From G963665925 sp050596425 (GTDB lineage: Bacteria > Bacillota > Clostridia > Peptostreptococcales > Acidaminobacteraceae), in the NCBI RefSeq assembly GCF_050596425.1, contig NZ_CP192292.1, forward strand, positions 124,001 to 188,000: DNA of 64,000 nt, in the 5' to 3' direction. Below, piece after piece: positions 17,400-26,438 of this stretch (the stretch's first letter is position 1; each line of letters opens with the position of its first letter). The translations under genes were made by a program, and so were the position numbers. The notes beneath the pieces were generated by a model, which searched no databases, was not told where the DNA came from, and saw nothing but the letters and a program-made list of their open reading frames with translations.

Positions 17400-18902
17400 A
17401 TGACAGGTAAATTATCAGGTTTAAAGCCAGAAGCAGTTTTCAGACATTTTGAAGCCTTGACACAAATTCCGAGGGAGTCGGGCAATGAAAAAGCGGTAAG
17501 TGACTATTTGGTGGAATTTGCAAAGAAAAACAAACTTGAAGTGATCCAGGAGGACTGCCTCAATGTCATTATCAAAAAGCCGGGAACCGAGGGGTATGAA
17601 ACAGCCCCCCACGTTATTTTACAAGGCCATATGGACATGGTTTGCGTGAAAAGAGAGGACCTGGATTTTGATTTTAATACGGATCCCATCCCCGTGGTTG
17701 TAGAGGGTGACTTTGTGCGAACAGAAGGAACCACACTTGGGGCAGATAATGGTATAGCAGTGGCCATGGCTATGGCAATTTTAGAGTCAAAGGATATGGC
17801 TCATCCACCTCTTACAGCCCTTATAACTGTTGCTGAAGAAACGGGTATGGATGGTGTTCTTGGTTTGGAACCGGACCATATTTCTGGAGATATTCTTATC
17901 AATATTGATTCAGAAGAAGAGGGCACTCTGTTGGCATCTTGTGCAGGGGGGGTCAACAATATTGTTAAACTGCCTATTGAAAGAAAAGAGTCCTTGGCTG
18001 GTGCATATTACGCCCTTAAAATAAAGGGACTAAAGGGCGGGCACTCAGGTATGGAGATCAATCAGAATAGGGCAAGTGCCATTAAGCTTTTAGGACGCCT
18101 TCTTGAAAAGCTTTGCGAACACTCTGATTTGGAAGTGATTGAGGTGTCTGGTGGAGATAAAATGAATGCCATCGCCAAGTATGCAGAGGCGGTCGTGGGT
18201 TTGAAAGGCCAAAGTGCTGAAGGGATAAACCTTTCAGAAAAAGACTTGAAAGCCCTGGTCAAAAATCTTGATGAAGCATTTAAGAATGAGTATGAAAGTT
18301 CTGATCCAGGGATTGAACTTGTTGTAGAAGCGCTTTCTAAGGCAAGTCTTGAATCAAATGAGAGTAAATATGCTGGTATGGCTTTAAGCCAGACAACAGT
18401 GGATCAATTGGTTTCGATTTTAAGACTGATGCCATATGGTGTTCAGACCATGTCAGCTAATATTGAAGGTCTTGTGGAAAGTTCAAACAACATTGGTGTT
18501 TTACGAATGCGTGAAGATCATATTGAATTCAGCAGTGCTGTAAGAAGTTCTGTCAAATCTTTAAAAGAGGAAATCAATGGTCGAATACAGCATATTTGCA
18601 ACCTAACTGGTGCAAGTATGGAACTTGTTTCTGACTATCCTGAATGGCCATACAAGGTGGAATCTCCTATACGGGAAATCATGAAGAAGAAGTGGAAGAC
18701 CCTTTATGATTCGGACATTAAGGTGGATGCCATCCACGCCGGACTTGAGTGTGGACTCCTTAAAGAAAAGGTGGGGGATATTGACATGGTATCTCTAGGA
18801 CCTAATTTATATGATGTGCACACACCAATGGAGCACATGAGCATTGGTTCGGTAGAACGTATCTATGCCTTTCTTGTGGAAGTGCTTAAGGACATTAAGT
18901 AA
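17400..18902 (+). CDS. pepD: Aminoacyl-histidine dipeptidase (Xaa-His dipeptidase, M20)
   Basis: This zinc dipeptidase cleaves Xaa-His and other dipeptides in the cytoplasm. The 500-residue product matches PepD in length. Metal ligands are visible as His in LQGHMDMV, Asp in LGADNGIAVAM and Glu-Glu in AEETGMDG, with a lid-domain motif KGGHSGMEI. The C-terminal catalytic part contains AIHAGLECG and HTPMEHMSI. The ATG has GGGGGAAG upstream. Its place after the OPT transporter suggests that imported peptides are degraded here to amino acids for fermentation. Confidence 0.95.
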   Translation: MTGKLSGLKPEAVFRHFEALTQIPRESGNEKAVSDYLVEFAKKNKLEVIQEDCLNVIIKKPGTEGYETAPHVILQGHMDMVCVKREDLDFDFNTDPIPVVVEGDFVRTEGTTLGADNGIAVAMAMAILESKDMAHPPLTALITVAEETGMDGVLGLEPDHISGDILINIDSEEEGTLLASCAGGVNNIVKLPIERKESLAGAYYALKIKGLKGGHSGMEINQNRASAIKLLGRLLEKLCEHSDLEVIEVSGGDKMNAIAKYAEAVVGLKGQSAEGINLSEKDLKALVKNLDEAFKNEYESSDPGIELVVEALSKASLESNESKYAGMALSQTTVDQLVSILRLMPYGVQTMSANIEGLVESSNNIGVLRMREDHIEFSSAVRSSVKSLKEEINGRIQHICNLTGASMELVSDYPEWPYKVESPIREIMKKKWKTLYDSDIKVDAIHAGLECGLLKEKVGDIDMVSLGPNLYDVHTPMEHMSIGSVERIYAFLVEVLKDIK

Positions 18903-18927
18903 AAGCATTGACATGATTCACCGTAAT

Positions 18928-18976
18928 AAAATCCGCTCTTATACCTGCTTGAAAAGGTCTAGGAGCGGATTTTTTA
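18928..18976 (+). terminator. Terminator of the peptide operon
   Basis: AAAATCCGCTC and GAGCGGATTTT pair across a 24-base loop, followed by T residues, 26 bases after the pepD stop. Confidence 0.88.
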
Positions 18977-19009
18977 TAACTGTAAGTTTGACACGTGAAT
19001 ATTTAAGGA

Positions 19010-21043
19010 TTAAAACTTGGCCGAGGGGTCAAGAGGGATTTCAATGAAAAACTGGACCCCTTCTCCAGGTCGACTCATAGCTCGTATTGATCCACCGAGT
19101 TTGTCGCAGACAAGGGAGTAAACTATATGCATGCCAAGCCCAGAATTGCCACCAGTGCGGCGTGTCGTAAAGAAGGGCTCGAATATATGGGAGAGTGTTT
19201 CCTCATCCATGCCCTTGCCGCTGTCCTTGTAGACAATGCTGAGCTGGGTGCCCCGAATGTCCACGTCAATATCAATGGTGCCTTGGGTTTGCTTATCAAA
19301 TCCATGATGCAGAGAGTTCATAATAAAATTTGTGAATATCTGTGAATATATCCCCGGATAAGAGCTGATGTTTAGGGCATCCGGGCAATTGACCCGAACC
19401 TTATGAGGGGTACGCTTCAGTTCGTTGTGGAGACTTAAGAGGATTTCATCTATATATTTTCTGAAATTGAACATTCTTCTTGACTCACTGATCTGGTCAG
19501 TGGAAAGGTCTTTAATGCTAAATATGAGACTGGCTGCACGATCTAGATTGGAAAGCACTGTGCTTGAAGCCAGCTCAGCATCCTCAAGAAAGTTCATAAA
19601 TTCACTTTTAGTAAGCTGGTTGTTCTTAAATTTCTCAATAATTGTACCCAGGGTTTGATGTAAATACGAAACCGTTGTAACACTGACCCCCATAGGGGTG
19701 TTGATTTCATGGGAAATCCCTGGCAAGAGTTCTGAAAGGTAGGCCTTTTGCTCGGATTCGACAAGTCTTTCCTGGGTGTTTTCTATTAAATCCTTGCTGT
19801 GTTTAAGAGCCTTGCTTTGAGTTTGAACCTGCATTTCCAGTTCTTTATTGAGGAGGCGAATTTCTTCTTCAGCCTTTTTTTGGGCGCTGATGTCCGTCCA
19901 TATGGCATGAAGGATACGCTTGTTATTGTCTGGTATGTGCGTTAAGGAAATATCCACAGGCAACATGGTGCCATTTTTCAGTTGATGGTACCACTCAAAC
20001 CGTGTTGTCCCATCCCTATAGGCTTCTTGCATGCGCAGCTGGGCTTTTTGTTCTGAAAGACTTCCATCAGGTTGAAACTCAGGGGAGATGTCCTTTGGGG
20101 TCAATCCTATGACCTCTTCCTTGCTGGAAAAACCGAGCATGTTCAGGGCGGCCTTGTTGCACTCCACAACGACTTCGTTAACAAGAAGGAGCATGGCATT
20201 GGCAGACAGGTCAAAAAGAGTCCTGTATTTGGCTTCACTTTCATTTCGCTTTAGTTCAGCAATTTTGAGGTCTGTTATGTTACGTCCCTCAGGAATAAGA
20301 AATTTAACATGACCTTGAACGTCTTTGACTGGTGTGATGCTGAAGTCCATAAAATTTGGATTGCCATAGGCATCTTGGTGGGTGGCTTCAAAGCGGACAT
20401 ATTCTCCTTTAGATGCTTTTGCAATACTGGCTTTGAGTTTTTCCTGGTATTCTGTTGAATGGGACCACCAAGGGGTGTCCCAAAAATATTTACCAACAAC
20501 ATCGGCTGGTTTGGCACCGATCATTTTGAGGCTGGTATGATTGGCTTCAAGGAGGATTCCTTCAAGAGTTAAGAGTCCGATAAGTTGAAAGGTGTTATTA
20601 AATATAGCGGCAAATTTCTCTTCTGATTCAGCAAGAGCTTCTTTGGTCTGAAGCAAATTGGTAATGTCCGTTGAAAAACTGCACATACCATAAAGAAAGC
20701 CTGAGTCGTCATAAAGAGGGAATTTTGTTGAATGATAATTATGCATACCGTCACTCAGTTCCAGACTTTCGTCATATGATATGGACTTTTCCGTTTCAAT
20801 GACTTTCATATCGAGCGTCCTTGAAAGCTTTCCCAGTGAATCAGGCAGAATATCAATATCCTTCTTGCCGTATATGTCCTGTCGACTCACGCCCAGGAGT
20901 GCTTCGTATTCAAAATTCACGTATAAGTATCTGCCTTCTTTGTCCTTTATATAAATGACAGAAGGGATATGGTCGAGAATGTTTGGCGAAGACGCATATA
21001 TATTTTTTGAAAAAATATTGTTTTGATGCGTATGTTCTGACAT
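19010..21043 (-). CDS. Cytoplasmic multi-PAS histidine kinase
   Basis: A 677-residue soluble sensor kinase without membrane segments. It has three PAS domains (about residues 18-135, 140-265 and 270-390), a coiled-coil linker rich in Glu/Lys/Gln (about 390-430), a HisKA-like helix with phospho-His in GISHEINTPMG, and HATPase_c (FIMNSLHHGF, DSGKGMDEE, GGNSGLGMHI). The HisKA region is atypical and carries an insertion (about 60 residues of the LTKSEFMNFLEDAEL type) as in kinases of the HWE/NtrB-like fringe. No response regulator lies beside it. The start has an AAGGGG site upstream. Confidence 0.88.
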   Translation of the reverse strand: MSEHTHQNNIFSKNIYASSPNILDHIPSVIYIKDKEGRYLYVNFEYEALLGVSRQDIYGKKDIDILPDSLGKLSRTLDMKVIETEKSISYDESLELSDGMHNYHSTKFPLYDDSGFLYGMCSFSTDITNLLQTKEALAESEEKFAAIFNNTFQLIGLLTLEGILLEANHTSLKMIGAKPADVVGKYFWDTPWWSHSTEYQEKLKASIAKASKGEYVRFEATHQDAYGNPNFMDFSITPVKDVQGHVKFLIPEGRNITDLKIAELKRNESEAKYRTLFDLSANAMLLLVNEVVVECNKAALNMLGFSSKEEVIGLTPKDISPEFQPDGSLSEQKAQLRMQEAYRDGTTRFEWYHQLKNGTMLPVDISLTHIPDNNKRILHAIWTDISAQKKAEEEIRLLNKELEMQVQTQSKALKHSKDLIENTQERLVESEQKAYLSELLPGISHEINTPMGVSVTTVSYLHQTLGTIIEKFKNNQLTKSEFMNFLEDAELASSTVLSNLDRAASLIFSIKDLSTDQISESRRMFNFRKYIDEILLSLHNELKRTPHKVRVNCPDALNISSYPGIYSQIFTNFIMNSLHHGFDKQTQGTIDIDVDIRGTQLSIVYKDSGKGMDEETLSHIFEPFFTTRRTGGNSGLGMHIVYSLVCDKLGGSIRAMSRPGEGVQFFIEIPLDPSAKF

Positions 21044-21455
21044 AGTTTTATCCCCTTATAACCCAGTTTTGTTTAGAGCCCTTTGAAAACAGCCTGACAA
21101 GATGCATCCCACATACAAAGTGACAGGCGGTTGGTAAAAATCTTTTTAAAGAGCATTACTGGTAATAAATACCCGAATTATGAGCCATTTCACAAGAAAT
21201 TACATTTAAGTGCCAAGGTTTGTAAGAATCAAATGTTGGAAATATTGTGTCCGCATGTGGGTAGAATCAGCGCACCTTCAAATTATCAATTTGCATAGGC
21301 ACTTGACTGTGATAAAATAATGAATGATAAATTTAGATATATTGTAATAAAAGCGAAGAAAGGGATTCCTTTATTGCATAAAAAATCTGGATTGAGCGAC
21401 TTGCAAGGCAATCGTTTTGCAAGCGTCATAGGATTAAAAAAACAAGGAGGACTGG
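21044..21455. other. Intergenic region upstream of glnS and the PAS kinase
   Basis: These 412 bases contain a likely glnS promoter (TTGACT at 21303, 17-base spacing, GATAAA at 21326). An imperfect palindrome near the glnS start (ACTTGCAA ... TTTGCAAG, 21398-21425) resembles the dispersed CTTGTAAAA element. I see no T-box consensus (GGTGG with AAC-type antiterminator) and no small gene. Confidence 0.45.
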
Positions 21456-23162
21456 ATGAAGATGTCTAAAGAAAACAAGCGTCCGGACGCTGAAACTGTC
21501 GATAACACCAATGAATCAGAATTTCGATCAAGGAACTTCATTCAGCAGATTATCGATGAGGATATGAAGTCCGACAAATACGGCGGTCGGGTACATACTA
21601 GATTCCCACCAGAACCAAATGGATACTTGCATATAGGCCATGCCAAAGCCATATGCATCAATTTTGGGATTAAAGAGGAATATAGCGGTAAGTGTAATCT
21701 GCGATTTGATGATACAAACCCAGTGAAAGAAGACACGGAGTATGTTAAGGCCATTCAAGAAGATATAAAGTGGCTTGGTTTCGAGTGGGATGATCTCTTC
21801 TATGCATCAGACTACTTTGAAAAAATGTATGAGTATGCTCAAATCCTGATCAAAAAAGGCAAAGCATACGTTTGTGATTTGACACCGGAAGAAACACGAG
21901 AATACAGGGGTGATTTCACAACGCCTGGCAAGAACAGTCCTTTTAGAGACCGTTCACCAGAAGAGAATCTGGATCTGTTTGAGCAGATGAAGAATGGTGT
22001 TTTCCTAGATGGTTCTCGCGTACTAAGAGCTAAAATTGACATGGCTTCGCCAAACTTAAACATGCGCGATCCTGTACTATACAGAATTTCACACAACACA
22101 CACCATAACACTGGGGACAAGTGGTGCATTTATCCAATGTATGACTATGCACACCCAATAGAAGATGCCATTGAAGGCGTGACACACTCCCTATGTTCTC
22201 TGGAATTTGAGAATCACAGGCCACTGTATGACTGGGTTCTGGGAGAAATTGGCGTATGGTCAACACCACCACAGCAAATTGAGTTTGCCCGTCTGAACAT
22301 GACAAATACGCTCATGAGTAAAAGATACATCAGAGCCCTTGTTGAAGATGGCACTCTAGATGGTTGGAATGACCCAAGACTGCATACCTTGTCTGGTCTT
22401 CGCCGTCGTGGTGTGACACCAGAGGCCATTAAGAGTTTTATTGATGAAGTGGGTGTTTCCAAGTCAAACAGTGTTGTAGACTCAGAAAATCTAGACCATT
22501 TTGTTCGTGAAGATCTTAAAATGAAGGCTCCAAGAGCCATGGCAGTTCTCGATCCTCTCAAAGTGGTTATTACAAACTACCCTGAGGGTCAAGTGGAAAT
22601 GCTTGAAGCGGGTCTAAATCCAGACAATCCAGAAATGGGTTCACGCCAAATACCGTTTGGCCGTGTTGTCTATGTGGAAAGAGAAGATTTCATGGAAGAG
22701 CCTGTGAAGAAGTTCTTCCGACTTTTCCCAGGCAATGAAGTGCGTCTGCGTCATGCTTACTTTATTAAGTGTAATGAAGTGATTAAGGATGAGGCGGGCA
22801 ATGTTGTTGAACTACGTTGTACCTATGACCCTGAAACAAAGTCTGGTTCAGGCTTTACGGGTAGAAAAGTTAAAGGAACCCTACACTGGGTTGCTGAAGC
22901 GGATCATATTGATGCAGAAGTTCGTCTTTATGACCACCTGCTGACAGAAAATGAAGAAGGCGAAGAGATTGTAAATCCAAACTCTCTTGTTACACTTCAA
23001 AACTGTAAACTAGAGCCATACTTTAACACATCAAAGGCGGGGGATAAATTCCAGTTCCTACGTCATGGCTTCTTCTGTGAAGACTCTAAATTCTCGACAG
23101 ACGATAAAAAAGTCTTCAACAGAATTGTGTCTTTGAAGAGTTCGTGGAAGAAAAAGAAGTAA
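21456..23162 (+). CDS. glnS: Glutaminyl-tRNA synthetase
   Basis: Charges tRNA-Gln directly with glutamine in the cytoplasm. The 568-residue class I synthetase shows FPPEPNGYLHIGHAKAI (HIGH at residues 59-62), the KMSKS equivalent LMSKRYIRAL, and the two C-terminal beta-barrel anticodon-binding domains. Length matches the E. coli enzyme (554). The ATG follows AAGGAGG. Many Firmicutes lack GlnRS and use GatCAB; its presence fits several clostridial lineages. A strong terminator follows at 23179. Confidence 0.97.
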   Translation: MKMSKENKRPDAETVDNTNESEFRSRNFIQQIIDEDMKSDKYGGRVHTRFPPEPNGYLHIGHAKAICINFGIKEEYSGKCNLRFDDTNPVKEDTEYVKAIQEDIKWLGFEWDDLFYASDYFEKMYEYAQILIKKGKAYVCDLTPEETREYRGDFTTPGKNSPFRDRSPEENLDLFEQMKNGVFLDGSRVLRAKIDMASPNLNMRDPVLYRISHNTHHNTGDKWCIYPMYDYAHPIEDAIEGVTHSLCSLEFENHRPLYDWVLGEIGVWSTPPQQIEFARLNMTNTLMSKRYIRALVEDGTLDGWNDPRLHTLSGLRRRGVTPEAIKSFIDEVGVSKSNSVVDSENLDHFVREDLKMKAPRAMAVLDPLKVVITNYPEGQVEMLEAGLNPDNPEMGSRQIPFGRVVYVEREDFMEEPVKKFFRLFPGNEVRLRHAYFIKCNEVIKDEAGNVVELRCTYDPETKSGSGFTGRKVKGTLHWVAEADHIDAEVRLYDHLLTENEEGEEIVNPNSLVTLQNCKLEPYFNTSKAGDKFQFLRHGFFCEDSKFSTDDKKVFNRIVSLKSSWKKKK

Positions 23163-23178
23163 TTATACTGACTAAACG

Positions 23179-23226
23179 AATCCTGCTAATGAAGATGATT
23201 TCATCGGATTTAGCAGGATTTTTTAC
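23179..23226 (+). terminator. Terminator of glnS
   Basis: AATCCTGCTAA and TTAGCAGGATT form an 11-bp stem followed by a T-run. Confidence 0.9.
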
Positions 23227-23476
23227 TTTTTACTTTAAACTTTTAAAAATACAGGTCTTGGTCAACATAAAATTGATAAAGATGGATTTATAGATATCTA
23301 TAGTCTTGGCGAGGTAGGTCTTAAATTTTAATTTGAGTGTTCACAATTGTTCACTCAATTAGGGCAGAAATACCTGATCATGTATGACTATTTAGATTCT
23401 AAAGCCCAATTAAGGTTATAAATAAATATGCCCCCTGTAATTCGAAACGATAGATGAAAGCACTCAGGTGATTCAC
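23227..23476 (+). other. Leader/promoter region of the diguanylate cyclase gene
   Basis: It contains a perfect 14-bp palindrome TATAGATATCTATA (23289-23302), a direct repeat GTTCAC-AATT-GTTCAC (23339-23354), and around that an inverted repeat TTGAGTG-N12-CACTCAA (23333-23358). These look like regulator sites. No promoter could be placed with confidence. Confidence 0.4.
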
Positions 23477-24640
23477 ATGATGGAGACATTGCTAAAATTT
23501 GATATAAATTTTTTCTCAGTGATTATGCTCACCCTGATTTTAGGGGTTATGTGGCAAAGAAAAGATACAATGAGTTACTCCAGTCGACTTTTTAGAAACC
23601 TAATAGTTGTCAATATTTTTATGCTTATAATGGAGGTTGTTTCATGGCAATTTAATGGCAAGCCGGGCACATTCAACTGGTATGCCAATTATATATCCAA
23701 TATGGTCTTTGCTTGGTCAACACCGCTTATAACCTGTGTATGGGCCATGTATATTGACTACAATATGTTTGGCTCGTCTGAACGCCTTAGGAAAAAACTC
23801 TACTACACCCAGCCCATGATTATCAACACCTTTCTTATACTTATAAACTTGTTCACACCCATAATATTTAAAGTGAATGACCAGAATATATATTCCCGTC
23901 AGCCTTATATGTGGCTTATTGTCCTAGTGAATTTTTTGACTCTCGTCTACATATGTTTTTTGGCCTATAAAAATCGAAGCACCATACGAAAAAGAATTAT
24001 CTATGCCATCATTATATTTGTGTCCCTGCCAGCCTTAACAGCAGGATTTCAAGTCATGCTTTATGGTGCATTTGTCATGTGGCCCATGATGGCTATGACC
24101 CTTGTTGGAACCTATATTTACCTTGAAACCGCATCGACATCCTTTGATCACCTCACTGGTCTTTACAGCCGTATGCGTATTGACGAATACATTGACTACA
24201 TGATTTCCACACAGCAGGCCTTTGATATTATCATGGTGGATTTAAATGATTTTAAAAAAATTAATGATAACTATGGACATCACACAGGCGATCAAGCCTT
24301 AATTCTTTTCTCAAATGTTTTATCAAAAGTATTCAGTGGAGAAAAGATGGTATCTCGATTGGCTGGAGATGAATTCTTAATCGTAACAGGCGTTCTTGGT
24401 GCGACTGGTGCACAGGCATATAAAGAAACCCTTCAAAATCAAGTGGACTTAGCGGTCATTCAGTCCGGCGTGGATTATGATGTGGCTTTTAGTTTTGGAC
24501 ATTGTTCCATTAAAGATTTTCAAGAGCCCACCTATGAAATTTTGATTTCTTGTGCCGATGAACAAATGTACCGAGAAAAGGCTCTTACAAAGGGAAAGCC
24601 TCTTAATTGTAAACTTCACAAGTGTCAGAGAGATGGGTAG
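23477..24640 (+). CDS. Membrane diguanylate cyclase with 7TM-like sensor
   Basis: Makes c-di-GMP from two GTP. Residues 1-225 hold about seven hydrophobic helices; residues 232-385 are a GGDEF domain that opens with DHLTGLYSR and carries the signature as AGDEF, a variant found in active enzymes. The inhibitory I-site RxxD is replaced by SGEK, so product feedback should be lost. The start at 23477 is chosen because AGGTGA lies five bases upstream; a GTG nine bases earlier has no such site. It is monocistronic, with a terminator at 24672. Confidence 0.9.
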   Translation: MMETLLKFDINFFSVIMLTLILGVMWQRKDTMSYSSRLFRNLIVVNIFMLIMEVVSWQFNGKPGTFNWYANYISNMVFAWSTPLITCVWAMYIDYNMFGSSERLRKKLYYTQPMIINTFLILINLFTPIIFKVNDQNIYSRQPYMWLIVLVNFLTLVYICFLAYKNRSTIRKRIIYAIIIFVSLPALTAGFQVMLYGAFVMWPMMAMTLVGTYIYLETASTSFDHLTGLYSRMRIDEYIDYMISTQQAFDIIMVDLNDFKKINDNYGHHTGDQALILFSNVLSKVFSGEKMVSRLAGDEFLIVTGVLGATGAQAYKETLQNQVDLAVIQSGVDYDVAFSFGHCSIKDFQEPTYEILISCADEQMYREKALTKGKPLNCKLHKCQRDG

Positions 24641-24671
24641 GTTTTATTTTAAAAATAAGAACACCTAAGCA

Positions 24672-24705
24672 AAAACCTCGACTAAATAGGGTCGAGGTTT
24701 TTTTA
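24672..24705 (+). terminator. Terminator of the diguanylate cyclase gene
   Basis: AAAACCTCGAC and GTCGAGGTTTT enclose an 8-base loop and end in a T-run. Confidence 0.92.
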
Positions 24706-24779
24706 CACCCACCAAGTTTCAAAATCTACAAATTTGGTATAATTAAAGAGGTACAAAAAAGCAAAAGGAGGTTTTAACC

Positions 24780-25076
24780 ATGTATAATGCAGTCATGAAG
24801 TATAATTTTAAACCTGAAAGGCTAAAAGAGGCCGTAGGCATTTGGAAAACAGGTGTTGCTGATAAAATTGCAAAGCAACCGGGCTTTATACGGGTCCAGT
24901 TTTATACAAAAGAAAATGGCGAGGCCCTGGCCATTGGAACTTGGGAATCCAAGGATGATGCAGACCGATTCATGAAAACGGGTGTTTTTGCAGATATAAT
25001 AAAAACATTTGGTGACTGCATGTCTGACCAACCAAGGGGTGGAGACTATACTTTGGAATATTTTGAAGAGGCATAG
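24780..25076 (+). CDS. Small antibiotic-biosynthesis-monooxygenase (ABM) domain protein
   Basis: This 98-residue protein fits the ABM dimeric ferredoxin-like fold: a first beta strand (MYNAVMKYNFKP), a helix, the strand GFIRVQFYTKEN, then EALAIGTWESKDDADRFMKT and a C-terminal strand YTLEYFEEA. Such proteins act as heme-degrading or quinone-type monooxygenases or have no known activity; no specific substrate can be read from the sequence. A strong AAAAGGAGG site precedes the ATG. It lies just upstream of the thiamine riboswitch but has its own transcription unit. Confidence 0.7.
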   Translation: MYNAVMKYNFKPERLKEAVGIWKTGVADKIAKQPGFIRVQFYTKENGEALAIGTWESKDDADRFMKTGVFADIIKTFGDCMSDQPRGGDYTLEYFEEA

Positions 25077-25078
25077 GC

Positions 25079-25107
25079 TTTACAATTGAATCAAGGCACG
25101 TTATAAT
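25079..25107 (+). promoter_or_regulatory. Putative promoter of the thi operon
   Basis: TTTACA at 25079-25084, 17-base spacer, and perfect TATAAT at 25102-25107. The -10 lies inside an inverted repeat AATCAAGG-N13-CCTTGATT (25089-25117), which may be an operator or a weak terminator of the preceding gene. Confidence 0.5.
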
Positions 25108-25135
25108 GACCTTGATTTCATATAATCGAATAACA

Positions 25136-25226
25136 CGCTGCTGGGGGTGCCAATATTGGCTGAGAGGGACGCGACGTCCTAACCCTTTGAACCTGATTTC
25201 GTTAAAGCGAACGTAGGGATAGCTGC
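25136..25226 (+). ncRNA. TPP riboswitch (THI element)
   Basis: The conserved core is complete: GGGGTGCC, GGCTGAGAGGGA, ACCCTTTGAACCTGAT and ACGTAGGGA, closed by a P1 helix of GCTGC with its partner at the 3' side. It binds thiamine pyrophosphate and is followed directly by a terminator hairpin, so high TPP should stop transcription of thiSFGHE. Confidence 0.97.
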
Positions 25227-25245
25227 AATTGGAAGACTGATTTTG

Positions 25246-25294
25246 CGCGCATATTCTTTAACGTTATTAACGTTACAGAATGTGCGTTTTTTTT
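25246..25294 (+). terminator. Riboswitch expression-platform terminator
   Basis: A long stem (GCGCATATTCTTTAACGTT with its near-complement, loop ATT) is followed by T8. It sits between the TPP aptamer and thiS and is the off-state terminator. Confidence 0.92.
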
Positions 25295-25388
25295 ATACAC
25301 AAAATTGTGTTCAAATAACGTCTTTCGAAGCTCTCCCGGTGTGTTGATGAAAGTACCACATAAGACTAAGTCGATTAGGAGGATATTC

Positions 25389-25583
25389 ATGATCATTAAC
25401 GGGAAAAAAAGAGATTTTCCAGATGGAACGAGTGTACTAGACATGTTAAGAGAACTCAGTTTAGACGTAGAAAAAGTCGTAGTAGAAGTCAATGCAAGCA
25501 TTATTGAGAAGACAATGTTTTCAGATCATAAGCTAAGCTCTGGCGATAAAATTGAAATTATCGCATTTGTGGGAGGCGGCTAA
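25389..25583 (+). CDS. thiS: Sulfur carrier protein ThiS
   Basis: A 64-residue ubiquitin-like protein that carries sulfur as a C-terminal thiocarboxylate for thiazole synthesis. It has the beta-grasp pattern (MIINGKKRDFPDG) and ends in the required VGGG. The start is set by AGGAGG seven bases upstream; the longer upstream frame belongs to the leader. Its TAA overlaps the ATG of thiF (TAATG), so the two are co-translated. Confidence 0.95.
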   Translation: MIINGKKRDFPDGTSVLDMLRELSLDVEKVVVEVNASIIEKTMFSDHKLSSGDKIEIIAFVGGG

Positions 25584-26389
25584 TGAAGGTCTTTATCAAT
25601 GAACAAGCGGTGAATATAGGAAATATAAAGTCGGCTTACGACATCAGGCGTCAGTATAAGCCGGATGCAGATATTGTCATAGTCAATGGATTTATTATTA
25701 AATCTGACCATGACCTTTGTGAAGATGACCATATTGTCTTAATTAAACGGGGGGAAATGCCCCAAGAAGAAGAAATGGAAGCCCTTATGATGTCACGCCA
25801 CACTGTTGGTGTTCATGAAAAGGTTAAGGCTTCAAGTGTTGCTGTATGTGGACTGGGAGGACTCGGGTCAAACATTGCGGTGGCCCTTGCCAGAATTGGT
25901 GTGGGAAAGCTTACACTTATCGACTTTGATGTGGTTGAACCCAGTAACTTAAACCGTCAGCATTATATGGTGTCACACATCGGCATGAAAAAAACAGAGG
26001 CACTAAAGGCCCAGCTGGCCCAAATAAACCCATTTATTGAAGTGGTCACCCATGATGTCTTTTTAAATGAGGATAATATCCTTGATTTCATTGGTGAAGT
26101 TGATGTGGCTGTTGAAGCCTTTGATGGTCCACAGTCTAAGGCGACCCTGGTCTCCACTTGGAAAAAACATCGCCCTAAAAAACCAATTGTGGCAGCGTCG
26201 GGTGTGGCTGGATACGGATCAAGCAATACAGTGGAAACCCGTAAAATGATGGAAAATGTCTACGTTGTGGGCGATTTAACATCAGAAGCTAAAATAGGTC
26301 AGGGGCTTATGGCGCCACGGGTGGTCATAGCTGCGGGACACCAAGCCAACATGGTTCTTCGTCTTATTATGGGTGAAAAAGTAATGTAG
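25583..26389 (+). CDS. thiF: ThiS adenylyltransferase ThiF with N-terminal ThiS-like domain
   Basis: Activates the ThiS C-terminus by adenylation. The 268-residue chain has a beta-grasp N-terminal domain (about residues 1-65, MKVFINEQAV...VLIKRGE) that lacks a GG end. An E1-like Rossmann domain follows with GLGGLGSNIA (ATP loop, about 91-100) and DFDVVEPSNLNRQ. The N-terminal extension is known in clostridial thiF but is not in the E. coli form. No CxxC zinc pairs are evident. Coupled to thiS by a TAATG overlap. Confidence 0.93.
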   Translation: MKVFINEQAVNIGNIKSAYDIRRQYKPDADIVIVNGFIIKSDHDLCEDDHIVLIKRGEMPQEEEMEALMMSRHTVGVHEKVKASSVAVCGLGGLGSNIAVALARIGVGKLTLIDFDVVEPSNLNRQHYMVSHIGMKKTEALKAQLAQINPFIEVVTHDVFLNEDNILDFIGEVDVAVEAFDGPQSKATLVSTWKKHRPKKPIVAASGVAGYGSSNTVETRKMMENVYVVGDLTSEAKIGQGLMAPRVVIAAGHQANMVLRLIMGEKVM

Positions 26390-26438
26390 TTATATTGTTG
26401 TGCATAGAGTAAACGATATTAAGAAGAGGTGAACTATA

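Noticed and set aside
21044..21455. Search for a T-box before glnS
   Set aside because: No specifier-loop or antiterminator consensus such as AAGGGTGGAACCGCG is visible. A plain promoter is a better reading.
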